Shown here in pieces: positions 1 through 7,598 of a DNA stretch of 25,950 nucleotides. How positions within the stretch are numbered: the first letter of the stretch is position 1; every line of letters begins with the position of its first letter. This stretch comes from a virus. Position numbers and translations under genes: made by a program. A model generated the notes under the pieces. That model worked only from the letters and a program-made list of their open reading frames with translations. It was not told the origin of the DNA and searched no databases. The stretch lies in the IMG/VR virus record IMGVR_UViG_3300029982_000061, positions 1 through 25,950 of that record. One strand, given 5' to 3'.

Positions 1-2
1 GC

Positions 3-611
3 CGAATCACGCTGTTCTCTCGCTCGCAGGCTGGCCTTGCGCCGGTTGTGACCAGCACCACGATTGCCCAGGCGCTCATTACCAATGGGTGCTTTTTCTA
101 TGGCATTTATTCAAACCCCGGCAATTCGTTCGTGCTGGGTAATCCCGGCGCGATCAGCGGCCCGTTTGCGTGGTGGGATTCCTACATTAACGCGGCATGG
201 CTTAACAACAATCTCCAAACCACCGCGATCCAGACTATGCAGGCGAATGGCAACATCCCTTATAACGCTAAGGGATACTCGATCATCCGCACGTCGCTGA
301 CCGGCGGAAATCCTGGCGCCAACACCACCGGATCACAGCCCCAGACTGTAGCACCAGGGCCGATTCAGCAAGCCGTGAACTTCGGCGCGATCAATTCGGG
401 AGTGTTGCTTTCCGCCACCCAGCAGGCTGCGCTTGTGGCTTTCTTTGGGGCGAACGTGTCCGGGCCACTATGGCAGACTGGCTATTACCTACAGGTCAAA
501 GACCCTGGCCCGACCGTGCGCGCAGCGCGGGGTTCGCCAATCATCAATCTGGCGTACATGGATGGAGGCTCCGTCCAGTATATCAGCATTTCTTCCCTGA
601 ATATCCAATAA
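3..611 (+). CDS. DUF3383 family tail sheath-like protein, C-terminal part (5' cut by window edge)
   Basis: The reading frame is open from the first complete codon at 3, so the true start lies upstream; the GTG at 48 is internal. The protein has the late-domain features I associate with DUF3383 phage proteins: a stretch with FFYGIYSNPGN, then WWDSYINAAWLNNN, YNAKGYSIIR, and near the C-terminus GYYLQVKDP, RGSP and DGGSVQYISI. In contractile phages of this gene order the DUF3383 protein forms the tail sheath around the tube. It is followed 12 bases later by the tube gene. Family assignment is from recalled sequence pattern; the sheath role is family knowledge plus position. Confidence 0.8.
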   Translation, partial: RITLFSRSQAGLAPVVTSTTIAQALITNGCFFYGIYSNPGNSFVLGNPGAISGPFAWWDSYINAAWLNNNLQTTAIQTMQANGNIPYNAKGYSIIRTSLTGGNPGANTTGSQPQTVAPGPIQQAVNFGAINSGVLLSATQQAALVAFFGANVSGPLWQTGYYLQVKDPGPTVRAARGSPIINLAYMDGGSVQYISISSLNIQ

Positions 612-623
612 GGAACACGGAAA

Positions 624-1055
624 ATGGCTCTAACACTTACCTCCGCAAATACCGTGTTTACGCTCGCCGTCCCAGGTTTGCTGCCTCCCACCTCGTTTTC
701 GGGCTTCGCGCCGGAGGAAATCTACGAGGTGGAGGACATCGACAATACGGAAATCCAGATGGGCATGGATGGCAAATTGTCGGCCGGCTGGGTTCCAAAA
801 GCGGTGGCGATTCGGTTCACTCTGCAAGTTAACTCACCGTTTAATGGATTTTTCGATACGTGGGCGCAATCGCAGGCTCAGGTTCAGGATGTTTATCCGT
901 CCTACGGCGAAATCGTCCAGCCTTCGATTGGGTTGGCGTGGGCGCTGGCGAACGGTTTTCTCGGCCCCCGATCGCCTCTTGCTAGTGCCGGCCGCGTCTT
1001 GAAGGTTCGGAATTACACAGTGCATTTTGAATCGGCCCCTCTGTTTCCGGTGTAA
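624..1055 (+). CDS. Phage tail tube protein (DUF3277-like)
   Basis: A 143-residue protein directly after the sheath gene, where contractile phages keep the tail tube. The N-terminal MALTLTSANTVFTLAVPGL and the central pattern VEDIDNTEIQMGMDGKLSAG, followed by a rule-like block (FTLQVNSPFNGFFDTWAQ), fit small beta-rich tube subunits that stack into hexameric rings inside the sheath. It would form the DNA and tape-measure channel. The start is the ATG at 624, after a purine-rich AAGGAACACGGAAA leader. No membrane segment or signal is seen. The DUF3277 label rests on position and general pattern, so the tube role is more certain than the family number. Confidence 0.7.
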   Translation: MALTLTSANTVFTLAVPGLLPPTSFSGFAPEEIYEVEDIDNTEIQMGMDGKLSAGWVPKAVAIRFTLQVNSPFNGFFDTWAQSQAQVQDVYPSYGEIVQPSIGLAWALANGFLGPRSPLASAGRVLKVRNYTVHFESAPLFPV

Positions 1056-1056
1056 T

Positions 1057-1542
1057 ATGAGAAAAAAAATTGACGTTGTAATTGATAGCGGGCGCGATCT
1101 CGGAAAACGCTTTCACATTACCGAAATGGATTCCTGGAAATGGGCGCGGTGGATGGACCGCGCCATTTTTGCAATTAGCAAGAATGGCGGCTCGATCTCG
1201 CCAGAGGTCATGGATGATGGGCTACAGGGTTTGATCGTTTTTGGCCTTCAGTCCCTCACCTGTATGGATTTCGAGCAGGCTGAACCGCTGATTAAGGAAT
1301 TGATGGAGTGCGTTCAGATAAAGCCAGATCCCACGCGCATTGATTTCGTGCGTCCCGGCGGCTTACTGGACGGCGATATCGAGGACTACAAAACCTATTG
1401 GCGGCTGCGTCGGGAGGTTTTAGAAGTTCACCTGGGTTTTTCCATCGCAGACGAATGGTTAAAATTCCAAACCATGCGTCTGACGGGCGAGAAAATCTTA
1501 TCGAATACGCCAACGTCAATCGATGGATTGGCCGTGCAATAA
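1057..1542 (+). CDS. Tail assembly chaperone (short product)
   Basis: The ATG at 1057 lies one base after the tube stop codon. Starting there gives 161 residues beginning MRKKIDVVID; an upstream in-frame TTG at 1027 would run into the tube gene and is less likely. The acidic, mixed-charge protein sits between tube and tape measure, the position of lambda G/GT-type tail assembly chaperones that coat the tape measure before tube polymerisation. It contains WKWARWMDRAIFAISK and DEWLKFQTM segments. A canonical slippery heptamer at 1434-1440 and an open -1 frame to 1670 suggest a second, longer product. The chaperone call is by position and the two-frame arrangement, not by a recognised catalytic motif. 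Confidence 0.65.
   Translation: MRKKIDVVIDSGRDLGKRFHITEMDSWKWARWMDRAIFAISKNGGSISPEVMDDGLQGLIVFGLQSLTCMDFEQAEPLIKELMECVQIKPDPTRIDFVRPGGLLDGDIEDYKTYWRLRREVLEVHLGFSIADEWLKFQTMRLTGEKILSNTPTSIDGLAVQ
1434..1440 (+). other. Candidate -1 ribosomal frameshift site GGGTTTT
   Basis: The sequence reads G GGT TTT in the frame of the chaperone gene (Gly127, Phe128), an exact X XXY YYZ slippery heptamer, and a further T follows. The -1 frame after it is open to 1670. I found no other heptamer of this type in the overlap of the two frames. No downstream stem-loop or pseudoknot was worked out. Confidence 0.55.
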
Positions 1543-1670
1543 GCTCCGGGTGCGCAACGCTGCACGAAATGCAAACGGTTTTGTCGTTTGAGGACGTGTT
1601 TGACCTACTCGAAATCGTAGCTGTCGATAACTATAACCGGAGGGTTTTACATGACAAAAAGCCCGGCTGA
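1440..1670 (+). CDS. Frameshift extension of the tail assembly chaperone (GT-like)
   Basis: The -1 frame adds 76 residues after the slippery site, giving a predicted fusion of about 204 residues. The extension contains NRWIGRAISSGCATLHEMQ and FEDVFDLLEIVAVDNY, which look like real folded helical sequence rather than a shadow, and it fills the gap up to the tape measure gene. In lambda-like phages the extended form (GT) binds the tape measure while the short form (G) multimerises. An in-frame ATG at 1569 could give a separate 33-residue product, but it has no good ribosome binding site. I therefore prefer frameshifting, without direct proof. Confidence 0.55.
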   Translation, partial: FHRRRMVKIPNHASDGRENLIEYANVNRWIGRAISSGCATLHEMQTVLSFEDVFDLLEIVAVDNYNRRVLHDKKPG

Positions 1671-1679
1671 GGCGGTGTA

Positions 1680-3500
1680 ATGCCCGCTACTATAATCGAC
1701 AGCCTGGTCGTAACGCTGGGCTTGGACCCCAAGCAGTATGGGACCGAAGCACTGGCTGCGCAAAAGCGGCTGGATAAGTTTGATGCCACGGTAAAAAAAC
1801 TCGGCATCGACGAAAAAAAACTGACCGATGTTCAGCGCACGCAAATCAAAGCGCTGCGCGAAATGCAGTTGCAGAGCGACAAGGCCGGAAAGTCTCTCTC
1901 GTTCACGTCCAAAATTGGCGGCGAAATGTGGGGCGTTCTGGAAAAGGGCGCGCTTGGCTTTGGTGCCGCGCTGGGGCTAATGTCTCTCGCGCGCACGGCA
2001 GAGAACGCGGTGACTTTTTCCGCCGGCATCGGGCGATCGGCGGCGTTTCTTGGGCAGGCCACGAAAGAGGCTGATGCTTTTGGGAAAGCGATTTACGAAA
2101 TCGGCGGCAACGCTGACGAAGCTATTTCCACCCTTCGCGGATTGAATTCGATAATCCAGGGGCGTCAGTATGGCGATCTTACTTCGCTGGCACTGGCTCG
2201 GGCGGCCTCTCTGCTTGGCGGCCGCACCGGGCGGGCGATCGATCTAAATGGGGCTAATGGGCAGCCGTTGGGACCGCAGCAGACGCTATTGGCGTTTGCG
2301 GATGCGGTGAAAACCCTGGGTGTGCAGCAGGCCGCCGTGGCGTTTGATCAGGCCGGGATGCATCTACCCGATGCGGTGGTGGCATTGCTCGCCAAGGGGC
2401 GCGGTGGGGCTGAGGCGGCTATCTCGGCTGCTGGGGCTAGTGCTGTTGATGATACTCAGGCACAGGCGGCGCAGGAATTGTTGCACGGCGCGCGTGGCCT
2501 TGATGACGCCGTTTCAAAATTTCAGGTTGTCGCAACGCTACTTGCGGCACCGGCTTTCGTGCATGGGTTGCAGATTTTAACAGCCCAATTTCAATATTGG
2601 ATGAGTAATAAAACTGACGCTGATAAGGCTGCACGCGATGCCGCAATACGTGCATCAGATATTCAATTCTCCGGCCAATCCACTGTTGATGCGCGAAACG
2701 CTGAAGATGCGCTAAATGATGCGGGGGTTAAAAATCCAGGGCATTACGAAACACACGGGAAATTCACATTCTGGAAAGATGACGATGGTGGATGGACTAA
2801 AGACCAGATGATTTCCCGCGCGACTCATTTGATCGCATCAGGTGAAACACCACAAAACGCGGCGGCTATTGTGCAGCAAGAAGTTGCCAATGGAGGGTCG
2901 CCCACAATTTCGATTACCCGGCCCCTCGGCGGTGACACGTCAACATCCTTCGATGATCTCGAAAAACAATACGGGCTCCCCGTCGGACTTTTGGGCTCCA
3001 TCCGCCACGTTGAAAGCGCGGACGGCACGAATACAGGCCCATCAAGCTCCGGGGCGGTCGGTGATTTTCAATTTCTACCTAGCACAGCGGCGGATTTGGG
3101 AATTGACCCCAATGACCCCAAGCAGGCGGCAAAGGGCGCGGCAGTTTATCTCGCGCAGCTGATCCGAAAATATGGCAGCGTCGCCAAGGGGATTGCTGCC
3201 TATAATTGGGGCGCCGGGCATCTTGACCAGGATATTTTGGCTCACGGCGATCAGTGGGGCAACTTCCTGCCCAATGAAACATCGCAGTATTTGCAGAAAA
3301 TGGCCTCGTCTCTCGGGCACGGCGCCCGCACACACAGCGCCACTATAAATCACAACGGCGCAATCAATGTGACTGCTACATCCCCCCACGCATCCGATAT
3401 CGCGCATGCCGTCAAAACCTCGGTCTATGGTGTATGGGATGACCATCTCAATAAAATGGGGCCGTTTTTAGTAGGCCAAGCCCAATCGGGGCAGCATTAA
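1680..3500 (+). CDS. Tail tape measure protein with C-terminal lytic transglycosylase domain
   Basis: A 606-residue protein at the tape-measure position. Residues 1-75 are charged and helical. Around residues 80-105 there is a Gly/Ala/Leu-rich segment (GALGFGAALGLMSLARTA) that could insert in membrane. Ala-rich helical sequence follows to about 330. Residues about 430-550 match the soluble lytic transglycosylase (SLT) fold: LPVGLLGSIRHVESADG with the catalytic Glu at 445, then SSGAVGDFQFLPSTAADLG, and AAYNWGAG later. It would set tail length and open peptidoglycan during DNA entry. It is short for a tape measure, implying a short tail. The start ATG overlaps an out-of-frame TAA. SLT call strong; tape measure by position and architecture. 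Confidence 0.85.
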   Translation: MPATIIDSLVVTLGLDPKQYGTEALAAQKRLDKFDATVKKLGIDEKKLTDVQRTQIKALREMQLQSDKAGKSLSFTSKIGGEMWGVLEKGALGFGAALGLMSLARTAENAVTFSAGIGRSAAFLGQATKEADAFGKAIYEIGGNADEAISTLRGLNSIIQGRQYGDLTSLALARAASLLGGRTGRAIDLNGANGQPLGPQQTLLAFADAVKTLGVQQAAVAFDQAGMHLPDAVVALLAKGRGGAEAAISAAGASAVDDTQAQAAQELLHGARGLDDAVSKFQVVATLLAAPAFVHGLQILTAQFQYWMSNKTDADKAARDAAIRASDIQFSGQSTVDARNAEDALNDAGVKNPGHYETHGKFTFWKDDDGGWTKDQMISRATHLIASGETPQNAAAIVQQEVANGGSPTISITRPLGGDTSTSFDDLEKQYGLPVGLLGSIRHVESADGTNTGPSSSGAVGDFQFLPSTAADLGIDPNDPKQAAKGAAVYLAQLIRKYGSVAKGIAAYNWGAGHLDQDILAHGDQWGNFLPNETSQYLQKMASSLGHGARTHSATINHNGAINVTATSPHASDIAHAVKTSVYGVWDDHLNKMGPFLVGQAQSGQH

Positions 3501-4205
3501 ATGAGTGGTTTTATCGGTGGACTGCCGCTACTCCCCGCCTATGTTGGTGCTGTAGTGCGGTCTCATATTCAACAGCAGGCAACTCAGCAATATCCGTCTA
3601 ATCTGCCGCAGACGCATTTGAAGTGGGGTATTTTCACCTCCCTCACGCCGTCCAAGACGCCAACAGTTAGTCCCAACGGCGCACCAAGCGCGGCACCGAC
3701 TGAGGTGCTGACCGGCTACAATACCGTGGTGGGATTCGATTTCAGCGTGGATGCGCAGTTGCCGACCTACCCTGTGGAGCAGGGAGGGTTCTCATCTTAC
3801 AACAAGGTGCAGTTGCCTTTCGGGGCGCGGTTGCAATACGCGGTCAGCGGCGGCGCGATCAAGGTCAACCAGTTTTTACTCAAAGCGCTGTCTCTCGAAA
3901 AAGATACAAATCTTTATACGGTTCTGACTCCTGTTCAAACGCTGCAAAACGTCAATGTAAAGCATGTGGATTACAAACAGACCTCACGCGCTGGAATCAC
4001 CCTTTTAACCGTCAATGTGTGGCTTGATGAGATACGACAAACCGCGACTTCCACAACACCCATATCCACGACCGGAAACCAGATTTCCGCCACACAGACA
4101 CGCACGCCGAGCGCCCAAGCGCAGACACAATCCGGTGTGGTGCAGACGCAGGCTGCGATTTCGCAATTAGATTCACTGGCCCCGGCTAAGGGTTCGGTAC
4201 CATGA
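3501..4205 (+). CDS. Dit-like baseplate/distal tail protein
   Basis: 234 residues, starting immediately after the tape measure stop. The middle carries VVGFDFSVDAQLPTYPVEQGG and SSYNKVQLPFG, which resemble the N-terminal Dit-like domain of phage tail proteins that join tube to baseplate. A beta-rich stretch follows (VNVKHVDYKQTSRAGITLLTVNVWLDEI). The last 50 residues are Thr/Gln/Ser rich and probably unstructured. It lies ahead of the plug and hub genes, as in simple contractile baseplates. Next gene overlaps by four bases. No enzyme motif is seen. Confidence 0.6.
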   Translation: MSGFIGGLPLLPAYVGAVVRSHIQQQATQQYPSNLPQTHLKWGIFTSLTPSKTPTVSPNGAPSAAPTEVLTGYNTVVGFDFSVDAQLPTYPVEQGGFSSYNKVQLPFGARLQYAVSGGAIKVNQFLLKALSLEKDTNLYTVLTPVQTLQNVNVKHVDYKQTSRAGITLLTVNVWLDEIRQTATSTTPISTTGNQISATQTRTPSAQAQTQSGVVQTQAAISQLDSLAPAKGSVP

Positions 4206-4504
4206 GTGGGACTGCAATTCAGATTGTTCCGTTACAGGCCGTTGCATCGCAGCAAATAAGCGCCACGCTGTCTAACCAATCGGTGACGTTGAATGTATAT
4301 CAGCTTAACTCTGGCGTTTACATGGATGTGATTTTATCGGGCGCGATCTTCCTTGCTGGTGTCTCGTGTCAAAACGGGCGGCCTATGATCTTAGGTAAGC
4401 CAGGCTTTGCGGGTGAATTCATATTCTGGGACCAAACAGGATCGAGTGATCCGTATTACACTGGTTTGGGCACGCGCTATTTGCTGTGCTACTATGCGAC
4501 ATGA
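4202..4504 (+). CDS. Baseplate plug protein (Pam3 gp18-like)
   Basis: A 100-residue protein starting in an ATGA overlap. The pattern of a short beta-strand protein with IVPLQAVASQQISATLSNQSVTL, DVILSGAIFLAGVSC, GRPMILG and, at the end, YYTGLGTRYLLCYY matches my recollection of small plug domains that close the tube at the baseplate centre in Pam3-type contractile phages. It is encoded between the Dit-like and hub genes, as expected for a central baseplate component. No signal peptide or membrane segment. The family name is from memory of the motif spacing. Confidence 0.6.
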   Translation: MSGTAIQIVPLQAVASQQISATLSNQSVTLNVYQLNSGVYMDVILSGAIFLAGVSCQNGRPMILGKPGFAGEFIFWDQTGSSDPYYTGLGTRYLLCYYAT

Positions 4505-5394
4505 CCTTTTCCACTAAGATAATCTCTGTTACATTCACCCTGGCCAATGGACAGTTTCAGGGCACTGGGTCTAATACGCTGACAGTTTCAGGGCGGCGAG
4601 TGCTTTTTCACATGGAGCAGCAAGGCATATTTTCAAAAGATTACGTTGTCACCTCGATCTACGGCATGACGCAATCTCAGATGAATCAACTTTCGACCTA
4701 TGCCGCATATCCCTACCAGGGAAACGAAAACACGATTTCCGTTTCTGCTGGCGACGCGAGTGGGATGGCGCTGGTTTTCCAAGGCAACATTTTCCAGGCC
4801 AACGCCGATTATAATGCCATGCCGAATGTGCCTTTCGTTTTAACTGCGTTTCAGAGTTCATTCGATTCCGTGGTTGTCACGCCGCCAACGAGCTATTCTG
4901 GCCCCACCGATGTGGCCTCAATTCTCACCGCGATGGGAGCGCAGTATTCGAGTGGGCCGCTGCGGGTTGAAAATAACGGCGTTGACGTGAAACTGGCCTC
5001 ACCGTATTTCTCCGGGTCACTTGGGGATCAGGTCAACGCATGCGTCAAAGCGGCAAATATTGATTGCCGGGTTTCGACCGTGGAAGGTGTGATTGCGATT
5101 TGGCCGAAAGGTCAATCTCGGCAGGGGCAGGCGGTTACGATTTCACCCACAACGGGATTGATCGGTTACCCCACATTCAATCTCAACCAAATCCGGTTTC
5201 GCTGCGAGTTCAATCCGAATATCCGCTTTGGCGTGCCTGTGACCATTCAAAGCTCTTTGCAGCCAGCATGCGGAAACTGGACGCCCACAACCATCTCGTA
5301 TGATCTCCAATCCGAGACACCTGACGGCGCGTGGTGGCAGACGATACAGGCGTTTACGAATTTTAACGGATCGCCTTCGGGTGTCTTGCAATGA
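4501..5394 (+). CDS. Baseplate hub protein
   Basis: The ATG at 4501 overlaps the plug stop codon (ATGA), which decides the start over an in-frame GTG at 4486. The 297-residue product begins MTFSTKIISVTFTLANGQF and has LTVSGRRVLFHMEQQG, VTSIYGMTQSQMNQLSTYA and repeated beta strands. This is the pattern of hub proteins (gpD/gp27-like fold) that sit between tube and spike. It is followed at once by the spike gene, to which the hub trimer normally binds. Role from position and fold-like pattern; no single diagnostic residue. Confidence 0.65.
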   Translation: MTFSTKIISVTFTLANGQFQGTGSNTLTVSGRRVLFHMEQQGIFSKDYVVTSIYGMTQSQMNQLSTYAAYPYQGNENTISVSAGDASGMALVFQGNIFQANADYNAMPNVPFVLTAFQSSFDSVVVTPPTSYSGPTDVASILTAMGAQYSSGPLRVENNGVDVKLASPYFSGSLGDQVNACVKAANIDCRVSTVEGVIAIWPKGQSRQGQAVTISPTTGLIGYPTFNLNQIRFRCEFNPNIRFGVPVTIQSSLQPACGNWTPTTISYDLQSETPDGAWWQTIQAFTNFNGSPSGVLQ

Positions 5395-6041
5395 ATCCTT
5401 TCAGTGATGCCGACCTAAACAGCGCCAGCGGGCCATTCAATTCGATCAATTATCTCATTGATCAGGCTCTAGCGCGGATCGAAACCGTGTGCCGCGCTAA
5501 AGTAATTTCTTGCTCCAATTCGGGCAGTCTTTCGCCTATCGGCACAGTCGTAGTGCAACCTATGGTGTCCGTCCAGAATGGGGCTGGGGTGGCGTCACCT
5601 CACGGCTATATCAACAACGTAGTTTATTCTCGGTGGACCGGCGGCGCGAACGCAATCATCATGGACCCGGTAGCCGGCGATGTGGGGCTTTTACTGGTTT
5701 GCTCACGCGACACATCGGCGGTCAATGCGACCGGCGCGCCTGCAAATCCGGGGTCATTTAGGAAGTTTGATCGGGCGGACGGGGTTTTCTTTCCGGCGGG
5801 GCTTTCGGGCGTTCCTACTCAGTGGGTGCAGTTTATCGGGAATAAACTCACCGCCAATGCCGTCACGGAATTGGATTTGCAGATTGGCGGCATGACCATT
5901 CTGGCGGTCACGGGCGCAGGCGTAAATATCACTGGAACTCTGACGGTTTCGGGTGATGCCCATATCTCTGGCCGTGATTTCTTGACGCATGAGCATACCG
6001 GGGTGCAATCGGGCAGCAGCAACACGGGAGGCGTCGTTTGA
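5391..6041 (+). CDS. Membrane-puncturing spike protein (Gp138-like) with HxH tip
   Basis: 216 residues. The N-terminal half looks like the OB-fold of Gp138-type spikes (GTVVVQPMVSVQNG, then GDVGLLLVCSRDTSAV and FDRADGVFFPAG). The second half turns into short beta repeats (ITGTLTVSGDAHISG), then DFLTHEHTGVQSGSSNTGG at the end. The two histidines at about 200 and 202 form the HxH motif that binds iron at the apex of P2 gpV-type spikes, where three chains meet. It would pierce the outer membrane at the start of infection. Start ATG overlaps the hub stop (ATGA). Confidence 0.8.
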   Translation: MNPFSDADLNSASGPFNSINYLIDQALARIETVCRAKVISCSNSGSLSPIGTVVVQPMVSVQNGAGVASPHGYINNVVYSRWTGGANAIIMDPVAGDVGLLLVCSRDTSAVNATGAPANPGSFRKFDRADGVFFPAGLSGVPTQWVQFIGNKLTANAVTELDLQIGGMTILAVTGAGVNITGTLTVSGDAHISGRDFLTHEHTGVQSGSSNTGGVV

Positions 6042-6391
6042 TCACTTGGTTTCTAAACCCCGACACATGGGATTCCTGCTTGGACATCAATGGCAATCCT
6101 GCTGTGGCGAGCGCGCCATATCAGCCTAGCCAGGATGTCGCCAGCGCAATCAAACTTTTTCAGGGAGAACTCTGGTATAACACCACGGCCGGCGTGCCCT
6201 ATTTCGAGGATATTCTCGGCGCGACATCGCCTCCTTTATCGCTGATCTCTGGACTAATCTCGACTGCGGCGCTTACAGTACCGGAGGTGGTGACGGCTAA
6301 CACTGTGATCACCAGCGTGCAAAACCGGACCGTTTCAGGTCAGGTGCAGTTTTCGACTTCAACGGGGGTAACCGCTAGTGTCGGGTTCTAA
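6038..6391 (+). CDS. Baseplate wedge protein, gp25/GpW-like
   Basis: 117 residues with a TTG start overlapping the spike stop (TTGA). SQDVASAIKLFQGELWYNTTAGVPYFEDILG follows the usual layout of gp25-like wedge proteins: a QDV-AI helix, then a strand with W/Y-NT-x-GVPY-x-x-x-ILG. The C-terminal third is beta (VQNRTVSGQVQFST). It would start the wedge that joins the hub to the sheath. It lies directly before baseplate J, as in most contractile phages. The TTG is the only start that suits the spacing. Confidence 0.75.
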   Translation: MITWFLNPDTWDSCLDINGNPAVASAPYQPSQDVASAIKLFQGELWYNTTAGVPYFEDILGATSPPLSLISGLISTAALTVPEVVTANTVITSVQNRTVSGQVQFSTSTGVTASVGF

Positions 6392-7598
6392 TGTTCCGCC
6401 TCCCACTTTCACCAACGCGGGATTTGTTATCACGCCCGAGTCTGAGATTTTGGGCGGCGTGCAGGCAGATTGGGCGCAGTCCTATTCCTCTCTCGGAACG
6501 ATCAACACCGCCCTAGAAACGCCGCAGGGCCAGGTTATTTCATCGGAAGCGGCGATCATCGGCAACGCGCAAAGTCAGTTTGTGGCGCTCGCCAACGGGG
6601 TTGACCCCGCACTTTCCACCGGGCGCATGCAGGATGCCATCGGGCGGATTTACTTCATTACTCGGCTTCCGGCTGAACCCACTACGGTCGCGTGTGTCTG
6701 CTCAGGATCGCCGGGAGTGGTGATTCCATCGACGGCGCTTTTGCAAGATCCCTACGGCAATACGTTTGTGGCATCCTCTGCGGCCACGATCTCGGGGGGT
6801 GGCACCGTGGCGCTGTCGTTTAGCGCGACCACTACAGGCCCCCTTGCCGTGGCGTCCAATAGCCTCTCGATTTATCAGACCATCCCCGGCTGGGATTCCG
6901 TTAGTAACTCGGCCGGAGTGCTGGGGCAGAATGTTGAAACCGCATCGGAATTTGAAACCCGGCGCGAGGCTACGATCGCCAATCAATCGAACGGCTCCGA
7001 TGGGGCTATTCTCGGTAATATCCTGAATTTGCCGGTGAGTGAAATCCCACTTGATGCCTACGTGGTCAGCAATGACGCGGGCACGTCCACCGCATACGGG
7101 ACTGTCACACTTTCGGCCAATGCGGTTTATGTGGGTTATTCTGGCGGGAATCCCGCTGCTATCGCCTTCGCCGCATGGCAAAAGAAAGCCCCTGGCGCGC
7201 CATGGTTTTCAGGGAATGGCACCTATACGATTATTGATCCCAATCCTTACTACGACGGCTCAGGGCCTTCCTACACGGTCAAAATCAACTCCGCCACGTC
7301 AACGCCAGTTAACACGGCGGTCAATCTTAAAAACTCCCCCGCCGTGCCATCTAATGCTCTCGCACTCGTCACTGCCGCGATCAATGCGGCTTACGCCGGA
7401 ACGGATGGCTTGCCGCGCGCATCGCGCATTGGACAAACGGTTTACGCATCCCGCTTTTATCCCGGCATCGCTGCGGCGCTTCCGGGTGTGAATATCATTG
7501 ACATTCTAATCGGCACCGGGTCGCCGTCATCTTATTCCCAAACTATCGAGATCGATCAGATTTCAACTTCCGGCTACGTGACGTTGACGCTGACATGA
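6378..7598 (+). CDS. Baseplate J-like wedge protein
   Basis: 406 residues with a GTG start that overlaps the gp25-like gene by 14 bases. Features of baseplate J are present: an N-terminal helix near [24 protein letters not shown], a beta domain with [18 protein letters not shown], the motif [28 protein letters not shown]-type strands, and a C-terminal helix-strand part with [11 protein letters not shown] and [18 protein letters not shown] proteins link gp25-like and the last wedge protein and hold the fibres. No oddities seen. Confidence 0.85.
   Translation: MSGSNVPPPTFTNAGFVITPESEILGGVQADWAQSYSSLGTINTALETPQGQVISSEAAIIGNAQSQFVALANGVDPALSTGRMQDAIGRIYFITRLPAEPTTVACVCSGSPGVVIPSTALLQDPYGNTFVASSAATISGGGTVALSFSATTTGPLAVASNSLSIYQTIPGWDSVSNSAGVLGQNVETASEFETRREATIANQSNGSDGAILGNILNLPVSEIPLDAYVVSNDAGTSTAYGTVTLSANAVYVGYSGGNPAAIAFAAWQKKAPGAPWFSGNGTYTIIDPNPYYDGSGPSYTVKINSATSTPVNTAVNLKNSPAVPSNALALVTAAINAAYAGTDGLPRASRIGQTVYASRFYPGIAAALPGVNIIDILIGTGSPSSYSQTIEIDQISTSGYVTLTLT

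Noticed and set aside
1489-1500. Alternative frameshift site at GAGAAAATC in the chaperone gene
   Set aside because: It does not fit X XXY YYZ in the reading frame; GGGTTTT at 1434 does.
3075-3446. 123-codon minus-strand frame in the tape measure gene
   Set aside because: It overlaps the conserved lytic transglycosylase domain on the other strand and shows no family-like sequence.
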